In this document: positions 51,408-60,628 of the stretch, one piece after another | How the letters are laid out: each line of letters starts with the position of its first letter | Numbering within the stretch: the first letter of the stretch is position 1 | Made by a program: the position numbers and the translations under genes | Notes under the pieces: generated by a model | Told to the model about the DNA's origin: nothing | Seen by the model: only the letters and a program-made list of their open reading frames with translations | Database searches by the model: none | DNA from: Lysobacterales bacterium | GTDB taxonomy: Bacteria; Pseudomonadota; Gammaproteobacteria; Xanthomonadales; Ahniellaceae | Direction of reading: 5' to 3' | Assembly: GCA_016703225.1 (NCBI GenBank) | Contig: JADJCM010000002.1 | Coordinates: 620,001-684,000 of the forward strand | Length of the DNA: 64,000 bases

Positions 51408-54233
51408 ATGAGCCGCACACATCCATCTCGCCGTCTGTTCCACCGCGCCTGCAGCATGTTGTTCGCCACCTTCTCCGCGGCATCGCTGCAGGCGGCGACG
51501 TTCACCGTGACCACGGTCAGCGACAGCGGGCCGGGCTCGCTGCGGCAGGCGCTGCTGGATGCCAACGCCAACGCTGGTAACGACACCATCGCCTTCCAGA
51601 TCGGTTCCGGGGCGAAGACCATCGCGCCGCTGACGCAGTTGCCCGACATCAATCAGGCGACGCTGTTCGATGCGCGCACGCAGCCCGGGTTCGTCGGCAT
51701 CCCGCTGATCCGCATCGACGGTGCGGCATTCTCGAATACGGAGTCTGGCCTGCGCATCTACGCCGGCCCGACGACGCTGCAGGGACTCATCGTCACGCGC
51801 TTTCCCGGCGCCGGAATCTACGTCGGTGCAGGCGATGACATCGTTCTGCGCGGTTGCTGGATCGGTACCACCGGCAGTGCCGCTGGCTTCGGCAATGGCG
51901 GCGGCGTGCGCGTCGGCCCGGCCAGCAACGTCAGCATCGGCGGTACTGGGGCCGGCGATGGCAATGTCCTCGCGGACAACAGTCCCTCGGGGATCGACGT
52001 GGATGCGAGTGCCGGTGCGGTCGTTGTGCAGGGCAACCGCATCGGCACCAATGTCGCCGGCAGCGCAGCCTTGCCGAATGGCAGCGGCCTGCGCGTGTAC
52101 AACGCCGACACGCTGGTTGGCGGCAACAGCGCACCGGCGCGCAACCTGATCTCCGGCAACGCTGGGTCGGGCGTGTACGTGGCCGGCCCCGATGGGGCCA
52201 ACGTGCGCGTCTTCGGCAACTACATCGGCACCGATGCAGCCGGCACGAGCGCGATCGGCAACGTTCTCGATGGCGTCAACGTCGCCACCGGCAGCGCCAA
52301 GATCGGCTTTGGCAGCGCCGCCGAGCGCAACCTGATTTCCGGCAACGGCAACGCAGGCATCGGCATCGGCGTGGACGCCAGCGCCGTGCAGGTACTCGGC
52401 AATTACCTTGGCACCAATGCCGCCGGCAACGCCGCCATCGGCAATGGCACCGGCATTCGCAATGACGGCCACGACTCGCAGATCGGCGGCACTCTGGCGA
52501 GCGATGGAAACGTAATCTCGGGCAACGACGGTGACGGCATTTCCGTCGGCGTCGATGCGGCCGGTGGTTCGATCCGGAGCAATCGCATCGGCACCAATGT
52601 CGCCGGTACCGCTGCGCTGGGTAATGGGCTCTATGGCGTGAACGTGCGTGGCACCGGCATGATCATTGGCGCGCCAATCGCCGGCAACCTGATCTCGGGC
52701 AACGTGCGCAGCGGCATCACGCTCGCCGACACCGCGAGCGGGCACAGCATCCGCGGCAACACCATCGGTCTGGATGCCACCGGCACGCTGGCGCTCGGCA
52801 ATCTGGGCGATGGCATCAATCTCCATGGTGCCGACAACGTGATCGGCAGCAGCGGCGTGGGCGCACACAACGTCATCGCCGCCAATCCGGGCTATGCGAT
52901 CCATCTTGCAGAGGGCGCCGACGGCAACACCATCCAGAACAACTACATCGGCACCAATCCGGCGGCGGCCGCGGGGCTCGGCAATGGCTTCGGCATCGGC
53001 ATCAATGGTGGCGATGGCAACAGCATCGGCGGTGCCTCGGTCGGGCAGGGCAACGTCATCGCCAACAGTCCGCAGATTCCGATCCTGATCAACGTCGGCC
53101 AGGGCAATCGCATCCTGCGCAACAGCATCTACGGCAACAGCGGACCGGGCATCGAGTTGAGCCCCTCCGGGCCGCGCGCGAACGATGCGCTCGACGCCGA
53201 CCTCGGTCCCAACCAGGGGCAGAACTATCCATTGCTGCGCGTCGCGCAGGCGGCCGCCGGCGTGATCAGCGTATCCGGTGCACTGGATTCCGCAGCGGCC
53301 GGAAGCTATCGCGTCGAGTTCTTCTGGAGCCCGGTTTGCCACTACTCGGGTTTCGGCGCGGGGCAGAAATTCCTCGGCGCGCTCGATGTCGTTACCAACG
53401 GCAGCGGCCACGCCGATCTCGCGATCGGCCTCGCCGACAATGCGGTCAGCGGCTACCTCACCGCCACCGCGACCGATGCCGCCGGCAACACCTCGGAGTT
53501 CTCGCCGTGCATCGCCATCGGCCCGCAGGCGGTGGGCGAGTTCAACTTCGCCCGCGAAACCATCCTCGCTTACGAAGACTTGCAGGCGGTGGATGTCTAC
53601 GTGACACGCAGTCACGGCGTCAGCGGCGCGGCGTCGGTGCAGTTCCACACCAGCAACGGTAGCGCGATCGCACCCGGCGACTACACCGCCACCACGACTA
53701 CGCTCCACTTTGCCGATGGCGAGGTGGTCAAGTACGTGCATATCCCGCTGGTGCGCGACGATGTCGCCGAAGGTACCGAGGAGTTCCAGGTCACGCTCGC
53801 CAGCCCGACCGGCGGCGCGCTGATCGGCTTCAACGCCGACAACCCGGCCGCGCTGTTCGATCACGATCCGGCGCACCCGGCCTACTTCACCGACGATGCC
53901 GCGGTCGAAGAACCGGGTGCGGGTTCGGTGCAGGTGCAGGTTGCGGTGCACATTTCCGGTTCCGACCATCCGATCGACATCGAATACCAGACCGCGGACG
54001 CGACCGCCGTCGCCGGCCAGGATTATGTTGCGACTTCGGGCATGCTCACCTTCGCGGTCGGTGAAACCACCAAGCTGGTGCCGGTCACGGTGCTCGCCGA
54101 CGCGATCGGCGAGGGCGCGGAGTCGTTCTACCTGCAGATCAGCGGCTTCTACGCTCAGGGCGTGATCGCGCAGGACGGCGAGGCCGAGATCACCATCAGC
54201 AGCAACCGCATCTTCGCCGACGGGTTTGATTGA
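51408..54233 (+). CDS. Large exported beta-helix/Calx-beta protein with FADGFD C-terminus
   Basis: A 941-aa exported protein from ATG 51408 (AGGAGA site). A signal peptide ends near SLQA. A CSLREA-like start (FTVTTVSDSGPGSLRQALL) leads into a right-handed beta-helix built from repeats of the kind GNxIGTNAAGTAALGNGxGV (about residues 100-560). Two Calx-beta domains follow (about 700-800 and 830-930). The protein ends in RIFADGFD. It is probably a surface or secreted adhesin or enzyme; no catalytic motif is evident. Part of the first Calx-beta domain is copied at 55544-55707. Confidence 0.82.
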   Translation: MSRTHPSRRLFHRACSMLFATFSAASLQAATFTVTTVSDSGPGSLRQALLDANANAGNDTIAFQIGSGAKTIAPLTQLPDINQATLFDARTQPGFVGIPLIRIDGAAFSNTESGLRIYAGPTTLQGLIVTRFPGAGIYVGAGDDIVLRGCWIGTTGSAAGFGNGGGVRVGPASNVSIGGTGAGDGNVLADNSPSGIDVDASAGAVVVQGNRIGTNVAGSAALPNGSGLRVYNADTLVGGNSAPARNLISGNAGSGVYVAGPDGANVRVFGNYIGTDAAGTSAIGNVLDGVNVATGSAKIGFGSAAERNLISGNGNAGIGIGVDASAVQVLGNYLGTNAAGNAAIGNGTGIRNDGHDSQIGGTLASDGNVISGNDGDGISVGVDAAGGSIRSNRIGTNVAGTAALGNGLYGVNVRGTGMIIGAPIAGNLISGNVRSGITLADTASGHSIRGNTIGLDATGTLALGNLGDGINLHGADNVIGSSGVGAHNVIAANPGYAIHLAEGADGNTIQNNYIGTNPAAAAGLGNGFGIGINGGDGNSIGGASVGQGNVIANSPQIPILINVGQGNRILRNSIYGNSGPGIELSPSGPRANDALDADLGPNQGQNYPLLRVAQAAAGVISVSGALDSAAAGSYRVEFFWSPVCHYSGFGAGQKFLGALDVVTNGSGHADLAIGLADNAVSGYLTATATDAAGNTSEFSPCIAIGPQAVGEFNFARETILAYEDLQAVDVYVTRSHGVSGAASVQFHTSNGSAIAPGDYTATTTTLHFADGEVVKYVHIPLVRDDVAEGTEEFQVTLASPTGGALIGFNADNPAALFDHDPAHPAYFTDDAAVEEPGAGSVQVQVAVHISGSDHPIDIEYQTADATAVAGQDYVATSGMLTFAVGETTKLVPVTVLADAIGEGAESFYLQISGFYAQGVIAQDGEAEITISSNRIFADGFD

Positions 54234-54303
54234 GCTGCGGATCGGCTGCGACTACGCCGCGCCACGCACGTAGCGGCGCGCTTGCGCGCGACAAGCGCGG
54301 CCT

Positions 54304-55041
54304 TTGGTGTTGACCGACGCAACTGGTCGGTCGCACACTGCAGCGAATGTCATTGAACTCCAGAGATATCGAGCAGATTCACACCGCGCCTTCGCGGTCC
54401 CCGCGGGTGCTTGGAGTGGCTGCGTGGATGGTTCGGCAATTGGCGAGGATTCCGGTGATCCACATTGCCTTGCCAGCACCATGGGCGGCAGGCAGGGCCG
54501 GATCTATGCGTGCTGGAGGGCAAAAAATTATGCGGAGGCGGCGCAAGTTGCGCTTGCCGGGCTCGAGTACTTCCGGCACCGCAAGAGCAAGTTCACGGCA
54601 ATGCTTGACCACCATTGCTGGTGGAGTTTGATGTGGGACGGCGTGCAAAGCGCCAGGATGGTCGACACCGACCAGACACGCGAACAGCTTGTCGCCAGCG
54701 CCCTGGACGGCCCGCTCCCGTTCGAAGGCATTTTCGTCGCGCAGTCCTTTCTCGAGTTCGCTCGCTGGGCCTATCGAGCGGCGCGCCATGACGACGCGGT
54801 CAGGCTTGCCGGGTTGGCTGCACAAGCGGACCCGTCATGGGCCGAACCCGATTTCTTCCTTGGTTGGCACGCGCTCCTTCGAGGCCAAGCCGAAGCAGAG
54901 GCCTGGCTGATGCGAGCGGTGGAGAAAGACCATCGAGTGCTGTTTCGCATAGCCAACGACGACGTGTGCAAGCGGCGTCCGGCACTCATCAGACACCTGA
55001 CCGAGCAATACCGGGTCGAGTTGATGCGCAGCGTTCCGTAG
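54304..55041 (+). CDS. Hypothetical helical-repeat protein
   Basis: A 245-aa frame starting at TTG 54304; the true start is uncertain and ATG 54481 would give 186 aa. The C-terminal part is alpha-helical with TPR-like spacing (AKNYAEAAQVALAGLEYF; FARWAYRAARHDDAVRLAGLAAQADP). No family recognised. It lies between the Calx-beta gene and the sigma-factor chimera. Confidence 0.5.
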   Translation: MVLTDATGRSHTAANVIELQRYRADSHRAFAVPAGAWSGCVDGSAIGEDSGDPHCLASTMGGRQGRIYACWRAKNYAEAAQVALAGLEYFRHRKSKFTAMLDHHCWWSLMWDGVQSARMVDTDQTREQLVASALDGPLPFEGIFVAQSFLEFARWAYRAARHDDAVRLAGLAAQADPSWAEPDFFLGWHALLRGQAEAEAWLMRAVEKDHRVLFRIANDDVCKRRPALIRHLTEQYRVELMRSVP

Positions 55042-55200
55042 CGGCTGCCGAGGCCGGTTGTAGTCGTCGACACACCCATGCATGAGTTCGTGCGTTGCTC
55101 CGCGGTTGTGATATTTCGGTCGCTTCCGGCGAACAACTCGGTACAGCGGCGCACTTCGGTGTAGCTGGCCTGGTCCCGAAGTTCGAGCAAAGGAAGGCGA

Positions 55201-55710
55201 TTGAAGGCGAAGAGACTGACCCGACCCATGACTCAACCCGATCTGCATGACGCGTTCCTGCACGAGCTGCAGCTGCACAAGGTGATTCTGTTCAAGGTCG
55301 CGAACGCCTATTGCAGCCGGCGTGAGGACCGCAGCGATTTGATCCAGGACATCACCATCGAGTTGTTCTGCGCGTACCCGAAGTTCAATGCGCGCGTTGC
55401 GAGCTTCTCGACCTGGATGTACCGGGTCGCGATGAATGTCGCGATCTCGGGGCATCGTGGAGATGGTCGGCGCATTCGTGACGCGCTGTTGATCGACGAG
55501 TTCGCGATGGACCTCGCTGCCGCCGACCGTGAACCCGCGAGCGGCGACGACGCCGCCGAGGGCACCGAGCAGTTTCAGGTCACGCTTGCCAGCCCCACCG
55601 GCGGCGCGCTGATCGGCTTCAATGCCGACAACCCGGCGACGCTGTTCGATCACGATCCGGCGCACCCGGCCTACTTCATTGACGATGCAGCGGTCGAAGA
55701 GCCGGGCTAG
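55201..55710 (+). pseudogene. ECF sigma factor truncated by a Calx-beta gene fragment
   Basis: The first ~105 codons encode region 2 of an ECF-type sigma factor (CSRREDRSDLIQDITIELF, then SFSTWMYRVAMNVAISGHR). The frame then passes without a break into a 54-codon copy of the Calx-beta protein (EGTEQFQVTLASPTGGALIG to VEEPG-stop). Sigma region 4, which reads the -35 element, is missing, so the product is unlikely to work as a sigma factor. The start is ATG 55228 or TTG 55201. The Calx-beta copy matches 53759-53922 at about 90% of bases. Confidence 0.82.
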
Positions 55711-56549
55711 TCGCGGCGGTTGCCCGCCTCGTCGCGCAGGCGCTGGTCCAGGCGTTCGCTGGCGCGGTCGGCGTAGCGGGTGCAGGCCGTGGGGTCCACG
55801 AGTTGATTGCGGGTCTGGCGTTCGAACAGTTTCGAGAACTCCGGATGCGCCGAGACCAGCAGGTCGCAGGGCAGGGTGCGGATCGTGTCGATGCTCCGGC
55901 GCAGGGTCGCGGCGCGACCGCCATCGGCAAAGCGGTAGTGCTCGTCCGAGACCGGCGTGAGGCTGTCGGCGTAGACCAGGTCCACGCAGCGCTCGTCTTC
56001 GCAGTCGCGCCAGGTCCAGGTGGCGCCGCCGGGGGTGTGGCCGGGGGTGGCATGAAGGGTGAGCGTGGTGTCGCCGAGTGTGATCGACTCGCCATCGGCG
56101 AGCGCGCGCGTGTTCGCGACCGGCGGGAACTTCATGAAGTCGCCGTAGCCCGCCTGCGGATCGTGCTTCGGCACCGTGCCGCGGTTCAATGCCTCGGCGC
56201 CGGCCGCAGTCGAGAGCACGCTGGCGCCACTCATCCGCGCCAGCGCGGCGGCGCCGCCGACGTGGTCGAAGTGCGCATGCGACACCGCGATGAACTTCAC
56301 GTCGCGCACCTCGCGGCCGATGGATTTCAATCCAGCGACGATGCCGGCCACGGATTGCGGCAGCGCGCCGTCGATCAGGATCACGCCAGCGCCGGTGTCG
56401 ATCGCAACCACGCTCAGTCCCGCCGGTCCGACGTAATGCGAGCCGCCGAACAGCCGGAACGGCGCGCGTGCCGCGTTCCAGTCGGCGCAGCTGCCGCAGG
56501 TGATGGCTTGCAGGTCGGCGGGTGGGGTGTCGAGCGTCGGTGCGTCCAT
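55707..56549 (-). CDS. Subclass B3 metallo-beta-lactamase
   Basis: A 280-aa B3-type metallo-beta-lactamase from ATG 56549 (GGAG site). Zinc ligands are HAHFDH (His91, His93, Asp95, His96), His171 in TPGHTPGG and His235 in VSAHPEFS. The family start CGSCADWNAARAPFRLFG is present. All ligands are kept, so it may hydrolyse beta-lactams, but no signal peptide is seen at either the chosen start or in the open frame upstream. Environmental B3 enzymes are common in this group of bacteria. The stop overlaps the sigma chimera tail to tail. Confidence 0.88.
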   Translation of the reverse strand: MDAPTLDTPPADLQAITCGSCADWNAARAPFRLFGGSHYVGPAGLSVVAIDTGAGVILIDGALPQSVAGIVAGLKSIGREVRDVKFIAVSHAHFDHVGGAAALARMSGASVLSTAAGAEALNRGTVPKHDPQAGYGDFMKFPPVANTRALADGESITLGDTTLTLHATPGHTPGGATWTWRDCEDERCVDLVYADSLTPVSDEHYRFADGGRAATLRRSIDTIRTLPCDLLVSAHPEFSKLFERQTRNQLVDPTACTRYADRASERLDQRLRDEAGNRRD

Positions 56550-56662
56550 CGTGGGCTCCTGCGTGGGGTTGCCACTGTCGCGCTTGCAGGCGTCGCCGCC
56601 ATGGCCTGCCGAGGACGCGGATCCGGCGATTCGCGGGCGTCGGCGTAGCGGCCGCCGATCAA

Positions 56663-57553
56663 TCAGGGGCGCGGCAGCATCAGACTGCGGCGCGTGACCT
56701 TGACCGCGACGTAGCCACGGATGCCGCGTTCTTCCTCGCGGCTGAGGCGGTGCAGGGCGTCGCGGTGCGGAACCAGGAAGCGCAGCCGCCGGGTGGCTCG
56801 ATCGAATTCGGCGACGTACTGGCGCATGCCGATGTAGAGGCGCTGCTCGTCGGCAGAGAGCGAGGACGAGTTCGGATAGAACTTCGGCCACGGCGCATGG
56901 GCGAGCGCGCCGTGCAGTTGTCCCCGCGCGTCAATCGCGACCACTGCGTCGGCGAGCGTGATCAGCGCCGTGCCATCGCGCGTCATCGACACCGCTTCCG
57001 GCGTGTTCGGCAGGCGCGTCAGCAGGCTTGTTTGCCAGCGACCGCCGGGCTGCGTGCGCGCGATGCGGATCACCGCACCGTGGTGCGCACCCGCCGCATT
57101 CGAGCCATCGATCGCGTGCACGCCATCCGCCCGCAGGAAGAATCCGGCGATGTGCTGCGACCCGATCTTCTCGCTGCGCGCACCGTTGTGGTTGAACCAG
57201 TACAACGCGGGCGCCTCACCGCCGCGGTCGAAGCCGACCAGCCAACCATCCTTGACCTGGATGAACGCATCGATGCGCCCGAAGCGCGCCAGCCCGCGCA
57301 GGAAACCCGGTCGTTGCGGCGGCGCAGTGGTTGTCCGATCGTACGGCTCGGCAATCGGGCGTCCGTCACGCGCTCGCACCCGCCATTCGAGCGGCGACCA
57401 GTTCGCCGCCGACTCCCACACCTCGCGATCGACCCCGCTCGCTCTCGGCACCGGGATCTCGACCCACCGCGCCAAGTCACGCGGCCACGATGGCGTGGCC
57501 GACACCGGCGACGCCATCGCAATGAACAGGATGCCCAGCAACAGTCGAACCAT
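56663..57553 (-). CDS. Exported beta-propeller-like protein
   Basis: A 296-aa protein from ATG 57553, with ATG 57571 as an alternative. The signal peptide MVRLLLGILFIAMASPVSA is clear. The mature part has repeated short beta-rich blocks ending in phrases such as GWLVGFDRGGEAPALYWF and ALITLADAVVAIDARGQLHG, in keeping with a propeller. No function recognised. Confidence 0.65.
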   Translation of the reverse strand: MVRLLLGILFIAMASPVSATPSWPRDLARWVEIPVPRASGVDREVWESAANWSPLEWRVRARDGRPIAEPYDRTTTAPPQRPGFLRGLARFGRIDAFIQVKDGWLVGFDRGGEAPALYWFNHNGARSEKIGSQHIAGFFLRADGVHAIDGSNAAGAHHGAVIRIARTQPGGRWQTSLLTRLPNTPEAVSMTRDGTALITLADAVVAIDARGQLHGALAHAPWPKFYPNSSSLSADEQRLYIGMRQYVAEFDRATRRLRFLVPHRDALHRLSREEERGIRGYVAVKVTRRSLMLPRP

Positions 57554-57673
57554 GTGCGCTCGAGTTGGCAACGAAGCGCACCGAGTTCAGCAGCATTCGA
57601 CGTTAAGAGTCGTCAGACATGGATACCGCCGGGTTCGCTTGAATTTCGCGATGGTCCCCGGCGCAGGCCACGC

Positions 57674-57871
57674 CTATTCGAACGAATCCCGAAGCAGCAG
57701 GTCGCCGAGGCGGTAGCTGGCGGTGTTGTAGCGCTGGACCATGATCCTCGGCGTGCCGGTCGGGATGCCATTCGGATCTTCCACGGGCTGGACTTGTTGC
57801 TGCTGCATACCTGTCATTCCTGACAGTGGGCGCCGGCACCAGTTCCGGCTATTTCTGAACGCGCGGATCAC
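57674..57871 (-). CDS. Small ORF ending in a FADGFE-like tail
   Basis: A 65-codon frame whose C-terminus YRLGDLLLRDSFE recalls the FADGFE tails of two larger exported proteins in the window. It has no signal peptide and may be the last part of a lost gene. Weakly supported. Confidence 0.3.
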   Translation of the reverse strand: MIRAFRNSRNWCRRPLSGMTGMQQQQVQPVEDPNGIPTGTPRIMVQRYNTASYRLGDLLLRDSFE

Positions 57872-57904
57872 TCGGGGTCCGCAACCACACCGGAGAGATC
57901 ACAA

Positions 57905-59323
57905 ATGGACGTGCAAGCGATCACTACAGGACGACGCGGCGGAACGACGCGGCTGGCGACGCTGGCCACGGCTCTGGCCTTGGCGCTCGGTCCCGCGGTT
58001 GTGGGGGCTTCGCAGACGGCGATGGCGATGTGCCCGGGGCTCGGTTGGGCCGAGGGTCTTGGCAAGTACCAGGCCGCGAGTGCGGCGTTCCCGACCGATG
58101 ACACGCCGCCGACCGCAGTCGACTGCAATTTCCACCAGTGGTCGTGGGAGGCCTTCGTCTGGGCGACGGCGCTCGATGGCAACGGTGTCCCGCGCTTCAT
58201 GAGCTTGCAGACGCCGAATGACCTGTTCACCGGCAGCGCGAACAAGCCGCGCACCGGCATGCTGAAACTGGCCGCGCGTTCGAACACGCCGCATGGCATG
58301 GCCGGATTCGTCGAGGGCGCCGGTGCCATTGTCGAGGCCGACGGCAACATGCTGGTCGGGCCGAACGGTTATCCGGTGTACGCATCGGTGCACATGAACC
58401 CGACCTACTTCGCGACCGCGCAGAAGAACCTGATCGCGACCGGAGGCTACACTTCGCAGCCGCCGGACTCCTACTTCAACGTCGGCGACGCAGTGTTCAA
58501 GGCGACCTGGTTGCGACTCGACCCGGGCCAGTCGCCGCCGCCGGGTGCATTCACGACGCAGGCGCAGGTACCGGTCCTGCACGTGCTGCGCACCAAGACC
58601 AGCGCCGCGGTGACGCCGAACGGGCAATACACGACGGTCACCGTGGCCCTGGTCGGCCTGCATGTGGTCGGCTACACCATCAACCACCCCGAGTTCCTGT
58701 GGGCGACGTTCGAGCATCGCGGCGATGCACCGATGCTGCCCGACAACAGCTTCACCACCAGCGGCAGCAGCCCGAACAACTACACGTTCTACAAGAGCAA
58801 CACGCCGTTCTCGCAGGTCAACCTGCCGAACTCCAATGCCAGCGCACCGACGCTGAGCTTCGATCTCGTGACGCAGAAGTTTTCGCCGCCGACGATGGCG
58901 GTGCAGGAGAACCGCACGGGTGGTGAGGACCAGCCGGGCGGCCCGCAGAACATCGCGGCGATCAACAGCGGCGGCCAGAGTTTCCTGAAGAACGAGGGTG
59001 GTGCGCAGGCGGCGTTCGCCAACTACCAGCTGATCGGCACGGTGTGGATGCAAGCCAACACCTATTCGGTGACGAGCAACCAGACCGACGCGATCGGCTC
59101 GGTCAATCTCGCCAACACCACCGCCGAAACCTTCGTGCAGCAGGCCAGCAATGCCGACAAACAGGACTGGCAGAACTGCTTCTCGTGCCATAACGCGACG
59201 TCGTACAACTTCCAGACGCCACCGCCACCGCAACTGCCCTCGCGCCGCATCGCGATCAGCCACGTACTCGGCGAAGGCACCGCCTATGCGGTGCCGAACG
59301 TGATTCCGGTGAAGGTGAAGTAG
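57905..59323 (+). CDS. Exported protein with a single C-terminal CxxCH heme motif
   Basis: A 472-aa protein with a twin-arginine-free signal region near residues 15-42 (ATLATALALALGPAVVGASQTAMA). The long middle is rich in Asn, Thr and Gly and unrecognised. Near the C-terminus QNCFSCHNA supplies one CxxCH heme-c site. It could be a secreted or periplasmic monoheme protein. No partner genes are next to it. Confidence 0.7.
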   Translation: MDVQAITTGRRGGTTRLATLATALALALGPAVVGASQTAMAMCPGLGWAEGLGKYQAASAAFPTDDTPPTAVDCNFHQWSWEAFVWATALDGNGVPRFMSLQTPNDLFTGSANKPRTGMLKLAARSNTPHGMAGFVEGAGAIVEADGNMLVGPNGYPVYASVHMNPTYFATAQKNLIATGGYTSQPPDSYFNVGDAVFKATWLRLDPGQSPPPGAFTTQAQVPVLHVLRTKTSAAVTPNGQYTTVTVALVGLHVVGYTINHPEFLWATFEHRGDAPMLPDNSFTTSGSSPNNYTFYKSNTPFSQVNLPNSNASAPTLSFDLVTQKFSPPTMAVQENRTGGEDQPGGPQNIAAINSGGQSFLKNEGGAQAAFANYQLIGTVWMQANTYSVTSNQTDAIGSVNLANTTAETFVQQASNADKQDWQNCFSCHNATSYNFQTPPPPQLPSRRIAISHVLGEGTAYAVPNVIPVKVK

Positions 59324-59385
59324 GCGCGCCTGCAGCCCGGGGCGCGGCCCTGGGCTCCCGTTCGCTCGCGACGATCCGGACAAGA

Positions 59386-59763
59386 TCAGCGGCGAACGAA
59401 GTCGATCAGTGCTCGATAGTCGCGGTCGTCGGCGGCGCGGATCGCATCAAGGTAGCTGCGACGCTGCGCGTCGCGCGCGAGTGCGGAGCCCCAGGTGAAC
59501 GCGCCTGACCCGCGCGCCTCGAGATAGAGGTCGGTGAACACGCGCGCGCAGCGGCCGTTGCCGTTGGGAAAGGGATGGATGAGCGTGAGCCGATGGTGCA
59601 GCCGCACTGCACGCTCATCGAGCACGTAGGTATCGAACTCATCCCAGGTCTGCACATCGTCGAGCAGCTTCTTGAGTTCGCTGCCGATGGCATGCGGCGC
59701 CACACCGATATTGCGCTCGCTGGCGCGCAGCCTTGCTGCGTTCCCGCTGCACGCTGTGCTCAA
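59386..59763 (-). pseudogene. Truncated mobile mystery protein B (Fic/DOC-like)
   Basis: A 125-codon frame holding the C-terminal part of mobile mystery protein B. The Fic motif is HPFPNGNGRCAR, with the preceding RASERNIGVAP and LKKLLDDVQTW segments. The usual first ~75 residues are gone, and the frame overlaps the tail of the preceding mystery-A gene in another frame. A deletion has probably joined the two genes. Confidence 0.75.
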
Positions 59764-60076
59764 GCGACGTCCGGGGAATGAGGACGCAGGCCAGTTCGCA
59801 GTCCATCGCCTGCGCGATCCGGCGCAGCGTATCGAGCTGGATCGTGTCGCGCTGCTCGGAGGTCTCCATGCGCGCCACGCTGCTGCGGGTCACGACCAGC
59901 CGTACCGCCACATCCTCCGTGCTCATGCCCATGGCCTTGCGCACCGCACGCAACCAGCCACCGCGCGGAGCCGCCATCGCAGCGCGCAATTCGGCAATCG
60001 GCCGCAGGCGCGTATCCAGTCGCAGGCGTGCCAAAGCCTGGTATGAGCCCGAGTGGGTGGGTTTGGTGGTCGCCAT
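59639..60076 (-). CDS. Mobile mystery protein A (XRE-type HTH)
   Basis: A 145-codon frame from ATG 60076. The N-terminus is RLRLDTRLRPIAELRAAMAAPRGGWLRAVR, then a HTH MGMSTEDVAVRLVVTRSSVARMET and a C-terminal ALDCELACVLIPRTSLEHSV-like segment. This matches the antitoxin-like partner of mobile mystery protein B. After RTSLEHSVQRERSKA the sequence runs into unrelated codons, so the last residues are aberrant. The residue run is cut short here by the length rule. Confidence 0.75.
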   Translation of the reverse strand: MATTKPTHSGSYQALARLRLDTRLRPIAELRAAMAAPRGGWLRAVRKAMGMSTEDVAVRLVVTRSSVARMETSEQRDTIQLDTLRRIAQAMDCELACVLIPRTSLEHSVQRERSKAARQRAQYRCGAACHRQRTQEAARRCADLG

Positions 60077-60135
60077 GGTGACGCCTTGGTCTTGCAAGTG
60101 AAGTGCTGTAGTGCAACATGCAGAACCAATGACGT

Positions 60136-60147
60136 GCGCTATAGCGC
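60136..60147. promoter_or_regulatory. Palindrome upstream of the mobile mystery pair
   Basis: A perfect 12-bp palindrome, GCGCTATAGCGC, extended on the minus strand by TGTAGC before it, lies 60 bp upstream of ATG 60076. It is a likely operator for the HTH protein. Confidence 0.45.
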
Positions 60148-60325
60148 TACAAAATGGTCACGCAATGGCGCGCCGTAGCGCTCCATGATGTCGGCGGTGC
60201 CAACCACGCCGACAAGCTGCAGACTCGCCGGCCAGCGTCCACCACAAGCGGCGCCGCGTTCGCTGGCAGTCGTCGTTGTTGGGCATCCGGCCAGCGCTGC
60301 TGGATGCACTGCTATTCTGGTCACC

Positions 60326-60628
60326 ATGACTAGAAAACGAACCACGAAGATGCCCGTGGCGGCGCGGGTCGCGACCGGCTCCTGGCGCTTGCAGGATGCC
60401 AAGGCGCGCTTCAGCGAAGTTGTTCGGCTTGCGTCCAGCGAGGGCCCGCAGCGGGTGACGCTGCATGGTCGCGAAGCCGTCGTGGTGGTCGACGCCGACG
60501 CCTTTCGGCGCATGCAGGGCGAACCCAGCGGTGAGCAACTGGTCGATGCGCTGAAGGCCTCGCCGCATCGTGATCTCGATCTGCAGCCGAGCCGCGGGGC
60601 GATGCCGGTGCGCGGCGTACAGTTGTGA
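60326..60628 (+). CDS. Orphan Phd/YefM-family antitoxin
   Basis: A 100-aa protein with a Phd-like start (TGSWRLQDAKARFSEVVRLASSEGPQRVTLHGREAVVVV). It is usually followed by a PIN toxin gene. Here only a short frame beginning SGGWVE follows and stops after 19 codons, so the toxin is missing. Likely a leftover of a type II module. Confidence 0.75.
   Translation: MTRKRTTKMPVAARVATGSWRLQDAKARFSEVVRLASSEGPQRVTLHGREAVVVVDADAFRRMQGEPSGEQLVDALKASPHRDLDLQPSRGAMPVRGVQL

Noticed and set aside
51009..53969. A 986-codon minus-strand frame
   Set aside because: Antisense to the GntP-type permease and Calx-beta genes; no signal peptide or domain.
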